This document shows, in pieces, positions 5,599 to 12,413 of a stretch of DNA of 12,413 nt. The notes beneath the pieces were generated by a model. It did no database searches. It was given only the letters and a program-made list of their open reading frames with translations, and was not told the origin of the DNA. This stretch comes from an uncultured Lachnospiraceae bacterium (lineage in GTDB: Bacteria > Bacillota > Clostridia > Lachnospirales > Lachnospiraceae). How positions within the stretch are numbered: position 1 is the stretch's first letter; each line of letters begins with the position of its first letter. The position numbers were made by a program, and so were the translations under genes. The stretch covers positions 1 through 12,413 of the forward strand of contig CAJUDX010000082.1 of NCBI GenBank assembly GCA_910584785.1. Direction: 5' to 3'.

Positions 5599-7086
5599 TC
5601 ACGCCAAATTCGTATACCCCATCAAACTCTTATCCACTTCCTTCGCCGCTTCTCTCCCTTCTCGAATCGCCCAGACCACCAACGACTGCCCGCGCCGCAT
5701 ATCCCCGGCGGCAAACACCCGCTCTGTGCCGGTCTGGTAGCTCCCCTTTTCGGTTGCCGCGTTCCCGCGCTCACTTATCTCCACGCCAAATGCCTCCGCC
5801 GCATACCCCTGCGCTCCCAAAAACCCGGCGGCAATCAGAACCAAATCGGCAGCAATCTCCTTCTCGCTCCCCTCCACCGCTTTCATCACCTTCCGCCCAG
5901 TTTCGGCATCTGTTTCCTGCGAAAGCTTCACGGTAATGATCTTGCAGACCTTCCCCTCCGCATCCTTCACAAACTCCTTCACCGTCGTCTGATAAATTCT
6001 CGGATCATGCCCAAACACGGCAATCGCCTCTTCCTGCCCGTAATCTGTCTTGCAGACCCGCGCCCACTCCGGCCAGGTATTATCCTCCGTCCTCATATCG
6101 GGAAGCTTCGGCATCATCTCAAGCTGCGTCACCGAAGCACAGCCCTGGCGGATGGCGGTTCCCACGCAGTCATTGCCCGTATCGCCCCCGCCAATCACCA
6201 CCACATGCTTATCCTTCGCCGAAATCGCCGCCCCGTCCTCCAGGTTGGAATCCAGTAAACTCTTCGTCACCGACTTCAGATAATCCACGGCAAAATAAAT
6301 CCCCAGTCCATCCCTTCCCGGTGCGCTGATATCCCGCGGATTGGAAGCCCCGCAGGCTAAAATCACCCGGTCAAACTTCTGCAAAATCTTATTCCCCTTA
6401 TAATTCCTCCCCACATCGGCATTGAGGACAAAGGTAACACCCTCCTCCTTCATCATCTCAATCTTGCGCTCAATCACCCACTTCTCCAGCTTCATATTGG
6501 GAATCCCATACATCAAAAGCCCGCCCGGCCGATCGCTTCGCTCATAAACGGTCACCGTATGTCCCCGCTTATTCAACTGATCCGCCGCCGCCAGTCCCGC
6601 CGGCCCCGAACCAATCACCGCAACCTTCTTCCCCGTCCGGATCTTCGGCGGCGTGGCCTTGGCAAACCCCATTGCATACGCCTTCTCAATAATCGCGTAC
6701 TCATTCTCCTTCACCGTCACCGCGTCCCCGTTCAGCCCACAGGTACAGGCCGCCTCGCAGGGTGCCGGACAAACCCGTGAAGTAAACTCAGGGAAACTGT
6801 TCGTCTTTTTCAGCCGGTTAAACGCCTGCTGCCAGTTCCCCGTATAAATCAAGTCATTCCATTCAGGAACCAGGTTATTTAACGGACATCCCGAAACCAT
6901 CCCCTTCATCATCATTCCCGACTGGCAGAACGGAACCCCGCAGTCCATGCACCGCGCCCCCTGCCTCTTCCTCTCCTTCTCATTTAACGGAAGGTGAAAC
7001 TCCTGATAATGCTTAATCCGGGCCTTCGGCTCCGCCGCCGCGTTATTTTCCCGGTCATATTCTAAAAATCCAGTAGACTTTCCCAT
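5599..7086 (-). CDS. gltD: Glutamate synthase [NADPH] small (beta) subunit
   Basis: A 495-residue flavoprotein that passes electrons from NADPH through FAD to the large subunit, for conversion of glutamine plus 2-oxoglutarate into two glutamates. The N-terminal Fe-S segment has CMDCGVPFC (C46, C49, C54), C67 and CPAPCEAAC (C106, C110, C114), ligands for two 4Fe-4S clusters. The FAD Rossmann loop is GSGPAGLAAA (159-168), the NADPH loop is VIGGGDTGND (297-306), and the final FAD motif is AAGDMRRGQSLVVWAIREGR (459-478). The length is normal. The frame is open to 7119, but the ATG at 7086 follows GGAGGAG and begins the family start (MGKSTGFLEY), so it was chosen. It is the second gene of gltBD, separated from gltB by a 285-bp spacer with a structured element. 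Confidence 0.97.
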   Translation of the reverse strand: MGKSTGFLEYDRENNAAAEPKARIKHYQEFHLPLNEKERKRQGARCMDCGVPFCQSGMMMKGMVSGCPLNNLVPEWNDLIYTGNWQQAFNRLKKTNSFPEFTSRVCPAPCEAACTCGLNGDAVTVKENEYAIIEKAYAMGFAKATPPKIRTGKKVAVIGSGPAGLAAADQLNKRGHTVTVYERSDRPGGLLMYGIPNMKLEKWVIERKIEMMKEEGVTFVLNADVGRNYKGNKILQKFDRVILACGASNPRDISAPGRDGLGIYFAVDYLKSVTKSLLDSNLEDGAAISAKDKHVVVIGGGDTGNDCVGTAIRQGCASVTQLEMMPKLPDMRTEDNTWPEWARVCKTDYGQEEAIAVFGHDPRIYQTTVKEFVKDAEGKVCKIITVKLSQETDAETGRKVMKAVEGSEKEIAADLVLIAAGFLGAQGYAAEAFGVEISERGNAATEKGSYQTGTERVFAAGDMRRGQSLVVWAIREGREAAKEVDKSLMGYTNLA

Positions 7087-7371
7087 AATCTCCTCCAATC
7101 TGTGCACATTTCGCCGCATTTATCGTTCATTCAGCTAATTACCAGCGAAGGTCGAACCATATTCCATGAGGAATCCCCTCGGAGCACGTCGGCGCTTCAC
7201 ATTGAGCACTTAGCAAGGTTTTTTCGAGTTTAGTGCGAAAGTGGTTCCTCTAAACGAAGAGAAGAGGAACTTCCTCAACTAAGTTCAGCGTCCGCTACGT
7301 GTGGAGCGGAGCGAAAGCGCGGTGACGATGGAATATGGTTCAACCGCAGCGTAACAGCAAAACAACACTTC
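7087..7371. other. gltB-gltD intercistronic spacer
   Basis: A 285-bp spacer, unusually long for gltBD. Nearly 200 bp of it is the inverted-repeat element described separately; the rest holds the gltD ribosome site (GGAGGAG) and a few bases after the gltB stop. No gene and no clear promoter were seen. Confidence 0.7.
7150..7345. repeat. 196-bp structured inverted-repeat element between gltB and gltD
   Basis: The ends are 18-bp inverted repeats, 7150-7167 and 7328-7345, matching at 17 of 18 positions around GAACCATATTCCAT. Inside are nested pairings: GCGCTT (7192-7197) with AAGCGC (7315-7320); GCACT (7206-7210) with AGTGC (7232-7236); GTTCCTCT (7244-7251) with AGAGGAAC (7263-7270); TCCGCT (7291-7296) with AGCGGA (7305-7310). 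This folds as a closing stem with several branches, in DNA or RNA. It carries no open frame of note. No target duplication is obvious. It may be a nonautonomous mobile element (MITE-like), a dispersed chromosomal repeat, or an RNA element that adjusts the ratio of gltB to gltD. Identity is unknown. Confidence 0.7.
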
Positions 7372-10300
7372 TCAGCGATGAATATTCGCATAAAACGCCT
7401 CAATCTGCGCCTGCTCACTGCTCAGACCCTTTTCTTCCATCTGCACAATCGTATTCATCATTCTCCGGTAATCGTAAGGCATAATCTTTTTAAACTTCGG
7501 AAGATACTCCCCAAAATGCTCTAAGATCTCCTTCCCCTTCGCCGAATTGGTATAAGCCACATGCTCCTGAATCATCCCTTTTAATTCCTGCACATCGTAC
7601 TTATTCGTCACTTCCTCAAAAGAAACCAGTTCCTTATTCAGCCGCTTATACAGATCCCTCTGCTCATCCAGCACATAGGCAATGCCGCCGCTCATCCCTG
7701 CCGCAAAGTTCTTCCCCGTCGCGCCTAAAATCACCACGCGCCCGCCGGTCATATACTCACATCCATGGTCGCCCACGCCTTCCACAACTGCCGTCGCCCC
7801 GGAGTTGCGCACGCAGAATCTCTCCCCGGCAATGCCGTTAATAAACGCCTTTCCGCTGGTCGCCCCGTACAATGCCACATTTCCGATAATGATATTCTCC
7901 TCTGCCTTAAACTTCACTCCCGTCGGCGGATAGACCACAAGCTTCCCGCCCGAAAGCCCCTTGCCAAAGTAATCATTCGAATCTCCCACCAGTTCCAGCG
8001 TCAGCCCCTTAGGGATAAACGCCCCAAAACTCTGCCCCCCGGAGCCATTGCACAAAATCGTAAACGTATCTTCCGCCAGTCCTTCAGGATGCACCCGGGT
8101 AATCTCCGCGCCCAGAATCGTTCCCAGCGCCCGGTCCACATTGGTCACATCGACCGAAATACTTCTCTTCTGCCGGGAGGAAATCGCCGATTTCATCTTC
8201 TTCATCAGCACGCGCTCATCCACCGTTTTTTCCAGTTCAAAATCATAGACCTGCTTCTCATGATAACCCGCAATCTTCTGCCCCTCATAGGGATTGCCCA
8301 GAATATTGCTTAAATCCACACGGGCCGCACGGCTGTATGTGATATTTTCCTTCCTCTTTAATAAATCCGTCCGCCCCACCAGTTCATCCACGGTGCGGAC
8401 CCCAAGCCTTGCCATATATTCCCGCAGTTCCTGGGCAATAAACTGCATAAAGTTCATCACATACTCCGGCTTTCCCTTAAAGCGCTTCCGCAGTTCAGGA
8501 TTTTGTGTGGCAATGCCCACCGGGCAGGTATCCAGGTTGCACACCCGCATCATCACGCATCCAAGGCTCACCAACGGTGCCGTCGCAAAACCAAACTCCT
8601 CCGCGCCCAGCATACAGGCAATCGCCACATCCCGCCCGGTCATCAGCTTTCCGTCGGTTTCCAAGATCACCTTATCCCGAAGCCCGTTCATCATCAGGGT
8701 CTGGTGTGCCTCGGCAATCCCCAGTTCCCAGGGAAGCCCGGCATTATAAATCGAATTTCTCGGTGCCGCTCCCGTTCCGCCGTCAAAGGAGGAAATTAAA
8801 ATCACCTGCGCCCCGGCCTTTGCCACGCCGGCGGCAACCGTACCCACGCCGGCTTCGGAAACCAGCTTTACGGAGATCCGCGCTGCGGTGTTCGCATTTT
8901 TCAAATCGTAAATCAACTGCGCCAGGTCTTCTATCGAATAGATATCGTGGTGCGGCGGCGGAGAAATCAAACCGACGCCGGTGGTCGAATGGCGGGTCTT
9001 TGCCACCCAGGGATAGACCTTATTGCCCGGAAGCTGCCCGCCCTCACCGGGTTTTGCCCCCTGCGCCATCTTAATCTGAATCTCCTGTGCGCTCACCAAA
9101 TAGCGTGAGGTCACGCCAAACCGCCCGGAAGCCACCTGCTTAATCGCCGAGCACTTATTCACCCCGTTTGGTTCAGGGCTCAGCCGTTCCAGACTTTCGC
9201 CGCCCTCGCCGGAGTTTGACTTCCCGTGCAGCCGGTTCATCGCCACCGCCAGGGTTTCATGGGCTTCCTGGGAAATGGAGCCGTAGCTCATTGCCCCCGT
9301 CTTAAACCGCCGGACAATCGATTCCACGCTCTCCACCTGCTCGATCGGAATCCCGCCGTCCTGCGGGAAGGCAAAGTCAATCAGACTGCGCAGGTTCCTG
9401 ATCGGGCTTTCGCCGTCCTCATTCTCCCCGTAAAGCGCGTGGGAATATTCCTTAAATAATCCGTAATCGCCCTTTTTCGTCGCCTCCTGCAAAAGGTGAA
9501 TGGTCTGCGGGTTATAAAGATGCGTTTCCTGCCCCGCTCTCTGCTTGTGGCTGCCCACACTCTCCAAAGTCAGATCCACATCCAGGCCCAGCGGATCAAA
9601 CGCCGCCGAGTGCAGCGCGTCCACATCATTTTCAATATCCTTTAACGTAATTCCCCCCACGCGGCTGACCGTATTGGTAAAATACTTATCTACCACGTCC
9701 TTGGAAATCCCGATAGCTTCAAAAATCTGCGCCCCTAAGTAGGACTGGATGGTGGAAATGCCCATCTTGGAGGCAATTTTTACAATACCGTGCAGAACTG
9801 CCGAGTTATAGTCACTCACCGCCGCATAATAATCCTTATCCAGCATCTTCGTTTCAATCAGATAGCGGATGGATTCGTGCGCCAGGTACGGACAGATGGC
9901 GCTGGCCCCGTAGCCAAGAAGGGTGGCAAAGTGGTGCACCTCCCGCGGCTCCCCGCTCTCTAAAACCATCGCCATGCTGGTGCGCTTCTTCGTCCGAACC
10001 AGATACTGGTGCAGGGCGGAAACGGCGAGCAGCGAAGGAATCGGCACCCGGTTTTCGTCGATATCCCGATCGGTTAAAATCAGGATATTCACCCCGCTCT
10101 TATGGGCGCGGTCAACCTCAAGATACAGGCGTTCTATCGCCTTTTCCAGCGAAGTATTTTTATAATAGGTAATGGAAATGGTTTCCACCTTAAAATCCGA
10201 ATGTTTTACCCCATGTCCGATATCCTTGATTTTCAGCAAATCCGTGCCGGTTAAAATCGGACTGTCCAGGCTTAAAATATGACAGTTCGCCGCCACATCC

Positions 10301-12030
10301 TTTAAGAGATTCCCTTCCCGCCCGATATAGACCGTGGTCGAGGTCACAATCTCCTCGCGGATCGCGTCAATCGGCGGATTCGTCACCTGGGCAAAGAGCT
10401 GTTTAAAATAGTTGAACAATGGCTGATGCATCCGGGAAAGCACCGCTAAAGGACTGTCCGCACCCATGGCAGAAACCGCCTCCGCCCCGTTTAGAGCCAT
10501 GGGAAGAATCATGGTTTTATACTGCTCATAGGTGTAGCCGTAGGTTTTCTGCAGACGAAGGCGCTGGTCATGTTCCAGCTCACTAACCCCCTTGTTGGGA
10601 ATCGGAAGGTCTTTCAGACTGACAATCTGCGAATCCAGCCATTCCCCGTAGGGCTGGCCCGCCGCATAGGTTCTTTTCACCTCTTCGTCACTCACCAGTT
10701 CCTTCTTCACCGTATCCACCAGAAGCATCCGCCCCGGCTTTAAGCGATCCTTCTTCACCACATGGGACTGGTCAATATCGATTGCTCCCACCTCGGAAGC
10801 TAAAATCATATAGTTATCATCCGTAATATAATACCGGGAAGGCCGCAGTCCGTTCCGGTCCAAAACCGCCCCCATCATATCCCCGTCCGTAAATAAAATC
10901 GATGCCGGCCCGTCCCACGGCTCCATCATGGTCGAATAGTAGCGGTAAAAATCCTTTACCTCCTGGGCCATGGACTTATCGTGCTCCCACGGCGCAGGGA
11001 TGGCAAGCATAATCGCCTTGGGAAGTTCCATCCCGCTCATCACCATAAATTCTAAGGCATTGTCAAGCATCGCAGAATCCGAGCCTTCCTGGTTGATGAT
11101 GGGGAGAACCTTGTACATATCTTCCTTTAAAAGTTCCGCTTCCATCGTTTCTTCCCGCGCCTTCATGCGGTCAACATTTCCGCGGATCGTGTTAATCTCG
11201 CCGTTGTGGACGATAAAACGATAGGGATGTGCACGCATCCAGCTTGGATTGGTATTCGTGGAAAAACGGGAGTGGACGATGGCAATGGCAGTTTCGTAAT
11301 CGTCGTCCTGCAGATCCTCAAAAAACAGCCGCAGTTCGCCCACCAGAAACATTCCCTTGTAAACAATGGTTCGACTGCTTAAGGACACAACATAGCTGTC
11401 CTCATTGCTCTGCTCGAACACACGGCGGATAATGTAGAGCCTGCGGTCAAACGCCAGCCCCTTTTCCAGATCTGCGGGTTTCTGCACAAAGCCCTGAGCG
11501 ATATAGGGCATCACATCGACCGCACGCTTTCCCAGAATATCCGGGTGGTTGGGCACCTCGCGCCAGCCAAGAAAGGTCAGCCCCTCTTTTTTTACAATAA
11601 TTTCAAACATCTTTTTCGCCTGGTTCCTTGCCAGTTCATCCTGCGGAAAAAAGAACATGCCCACGCCGTACTCCCGCTCTCCGCCAAGGCTGATGCCCAG
11701 GGGCTTTGTCACTTTTTTAAAGAATTTATGGGAAATCTGCAGCATAATCCCCACACCGTCGCCGGTCTTTCCCTCCGCATCCTTCCCGGCGCGGTGCTCC
11801 AGGTTTTCGACAATGTGAAGCGCCTGATCAACGGTTTTATGTGTTTTTATTCCCTTAATATTTGCCACAGCGCCGATTCCGCAGTTATCGTGTTCAAACC
11901 TTGGATCGTAGAGTCCGGGAAGAGGCATGGCTGCGTCCTGATTTATTTTCTGGTTCATATTCCGGGTTTTCTGGTTCATTTCCTGGATTTTCTGATTTAT
12001 TTCCTGGTTCTTTGTCTGAAAAACTTCCAT
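7372..12030 (-). CDS. gltB: Glutamate synthase large (alpha) subunit
   Basis: A 1552-residue large subunit that releases ammonia from glutamine, channels it inside the protein, and forms glutamate from 2-oxoglutarate using electrons from GltD. Domains in order: class II glutamine amidotransferase with nucleophile C50 (EHDNCGIGAV), central domain, FMN synthase domain (SYGSISQEAHETLA near 913; GEGGQLPGNK near 995; GGTGAAPR near 1085), 3Fe-4S ligands C1158, C1164 and C1169 (CNLDTCPVG), and the C-terminal GXGXG beta-helix. In known enzymes the segment before the catalytic Cys is cleaved off; here that propeptide would be 49 residues and contains a 7-residue tandem repeat. The start at 12030 is set by GGAAGG eight bases upstream. 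It is the first gene of gltBD, with a clear promoter. Confidence 0.98.
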   Translation of the reverse strand: MEVFQTKNQEINQKIQEMNQKTRNMNQKINQDAAMPLPGLYDPRFEHDNCGIGAVANIKGIKTHKTVDQALHIVENLEHRAGKDAEGKTGDGVGIMLQISHKFFKKVTKPLGISLGGEREYGVGMFFFPQDELARNQAKKMFEIIVKKEGLTFLGWREVPNHPDILGKRAVDVMPYIAQGFVQKPADLEKGLAFDRRLYIIRRVFEQSNEDSYVVSLSSRTIVYKGMFLVGELRLFFEDLQDDDYETAIAIVHSRFSTNTNPSWMRAHPYRFIVHNGEINTIRGNVDRMKAREETMEAELLKEDMYKVLPIINQEGSDSAMLDNALEFMVMSGMELPKAIMLAIPAPWEHDKSMAQEVKDFYRYYSTMMEPWDGPASILFTDGDMMGAVLDRNGLRPSRYYITDDNYMILASEVGAIDIDQSHVVKKDRLKPGRMLLVDTVKKELVSDEEVKRTYAAGQPYGEWLDSQIVSLKDLPIPNKGVSELEHDQRLRLQKTYGYTYEQYKTMILPMALNGAEAVSAMGADSPLAVLSRMHQPLFNYFKQLFAQVTNPPIDAIREEIVTSTTVYIGREGNLLKDVAANCHILSLDSPILTGTDLLKIKDIGHGVKHSDFKVETISITYYKNTSLEKAIERLYLEVDRAHKSGVNILILTDRDIDENRVPIPSLLAVSALHQYLVRTKKRTSMAMVLESGEPREVHHFATLLGYGASAICPYLAHESIRYLIETKMLDKDYYAAVSDYNSAVLHGIVKIASKMGISTIQSYLGAQIFEAIGISKDVVDKYFTNTVSRVGGITLKDIENDVDALHSAAFDPLGLDVDLTLESVGSHKQRAGQETHLYNPQTIHLLQEATKKGDYGLFKEYSHALYGENEDGESPIRNLRSLIDFAFPQDGGIPIEQVESVESIVRRFKTGAMSYGSISQEAHETLAVAMNRLHGKSNSGEGGESLERLSPEPNGVNKCSAIKQVASGRFGVTSRYLVSAQEIQIKMAQGAKPGEGGQLPGNKVYPWVAKTRHSTTGVGLISPPPHHDIYSIEDLAQLIYDLKNANTAARISVKLVSEAGVGTVAAGVAKAGAQVILISSFDGGTGAAPRNSIYNAGLPWELGIAEAHQTLMMNGLRDKVILETDGKLMTGRDVAIACMLGAEEFGFATAPLVSLGCVMMRVCNLDTCPVGIATQNPELRKRFKGKPEYVMNFMQFIAQELREYMARLGVRTVDELVGRTDLLKRKENITYSRAARVDLSNILGNPYEGQKIAGYHEKQVYDFELEKTVDERVLMKKMKSAISSRQKRSISVDVTNVDRALGTILGAEITRVHPEGLAEDTFTILCNGSGGQSFGAFIPKGLTLELVGDSNDYFGKGLSGGKLVVYPPTGVKFKAEENIIIGNVALYGATSGKAFINGIAGERFCVRNSGATAVVEGVGDHGCEYMTGGRVVILGATGKNFAAGMSGGIAYVLDEQRDLYKRLNKELVSFEEVTNKYDVQELKGMIQEHVAYTNSAKGKEILEHFGEYLPKFKKIMPYDYRRMMNTIVQMEEKGLSSEQAQIEAFYANIHR
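11935..11997 (-). repeat. 21-bp tandem repeat in the GltB propeptide (three units)
   Basis: Residues 12-18, 19-25 and 26-32 of GltB read NQKIQEM, NQKTRNM and NQKINQD, with a partial unit NQEI before them. Each unit is 21 bp, so length changes stay in frame. The repeat lies wholly before C50, in the part expected to be removed on maturation, so variation there should be tolerated. Confidence 0.8.
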
Positions 12031-12168
12031 AAGATAAACCTTCCTTTCGTTGTCCTTCCTTCTGTACCTTTCTTTTTGGACAAAATTTCCTTAGAAAAAT
12101 CCTTTGGAAATAAAATCCTTAGAAAAGAAAAATACAGTTTAGTAAATTGAAGTGCTGAACTAGGGAAA

Positions 12169-12197
12169 ATAATACTATATTCTGCTTGATTTGTAAA
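12169..12197 (-). promoter_or_regulatory. Sigma-70 type promoter of gltBD
   Basis: The minus strand reads TTTACA (12197-12192), a 17-bp spacer, then TATTAT (12174-12169). The start point near 12162 leaves a leader of about 130 bases with no ATG before gltB. The leader holds several SD-like purine runs and an 11-bp direct repeat (see findings). No known riboswitch class was recognised in it. Confidence 0.75.
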
Positions 12198-12413
12198 CAG
12201 GTTTATTAATGGAAATTATCAGATTATTAGATTATATTGATTTTTGCTTTTATTATTCAGAATATTTTTCTTTATTATCCAATTTTATTTTATTATACAA
12301 CACAATTTATAAGGGGTTAATAAGATTTGAGAGATTTTTTCTTATTTTCTTAAGTGAATATAGGTTTTTTCCAATGATTTATGGGGGTAAAACTTTATTT
12401 TCTTTTGTGTTTC
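12198..12413. other. AT-rich region upstream of gltBD
   Basis: About 215 bases without a supportable gene. A perfect TATAAT on the minus strand (12297-12292), with TTAACC 17 bp upstream (12320-12315), could be a second, weaker gltB promoter. Otherwise the sequence is low-complexity A/T and I see nothing further. Confidence 0.4.

Noticed and set aside
5487..5936. 149-residue plus-strand frame, Pro/Ser/Arg-rich
   Set aside because: Most of it is the antisense of gltD; low-complexity composition typical of a shadow, and it crosses the gltD terminator.
7150..7345. tRNA-like or known riboswitch reading of the element between gltB and gltD
   Set aside because: No acceptor stem or T-loop arrangement fits, and no known riboswitch core was recognised; kept only as an unclassified structured repeat.
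7765..9074. Several long plus-strand frames across gltB
   Set aside because: Arg/Pro/His-rich antisense products of a GC-richer conserved gene; gltB motifs are continuous on the other strand.
11545..12150. 201-residue plus-strand frame opposite the gltB start
   Set aside because: Antisense shadow of the gltB N-terminus and its leader; the hydrophobic repeats come from the NQK repeat read backwards.

Overview
The window looks like part of a chromosome from an anaerobic, low-to-moderate GC Firmicute, most likely a Clostridia member near Lachnospiraceae. Support for this is an oxygen-sensing type hemerythrin, a lysine-start Firmicute lipoprotein signal, strong purine-rich Shine-Dalgarno sites, classic TTGACA/TATAAT promoters and a linked gltB-gltD pair. 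The taxon is inferred from style and was not searched. No rRNA, tRNA or CRISPR array is visible.

Layout. (1) 1-854: a bacteriohemerythrin on the minus strand, and a divergent spacer carrying two clear, oppositely directed sigma-70 type promoters. (2) 855-2351: a plus-strand secreted lipoprotein with two internal calcium-loop-like repeats. Its last codons lie in a 36-bp tandem duplication. (3) 2275-2785, minus strand: an intact DinJ/RelB-type antitoxin followed by a YafQ-type toxin that has lost its catalytic half. (4) 2837-5465, minus strand, strikingly AT-rich: an ABC-three-component (ABC-3C) conflict system made of an effector, a small middle component and a DUF2326-like coiled-coil ABC ATPase. 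The effector is broken. The start of a SMEK domain can be read in sequence outside the open frame, interrupted by a stop at codon 6 and then joined out of frame, at an A7 tract, to the effector's C-terminal domain. (5) 5534-12197, minus strand, GC-richer housekeeping DNA: gltB and gltD, the two subunits of NADPH glutamate synthase, with a recognisable promoter upstream and a terminator downstream. A 196-bp structured inverted-repeat element sits between the two genes.

How it fits together. gltBD is core nitrogen assimilation. The AT-rich block 2275-5465 reads as a small defence/conflict island placed between gltBD and the lipoprotein and now decaying: both the toxin and the ABC-3C effector (the harmful components) are broken, while the antitoxin, middle component and ATPase frames remain open. 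The most novel-looking item is the folded element between gltB and gltD. The most informative item is the hidden SMEK remnant, which explains an otherwise anonymous 120-residue frame.
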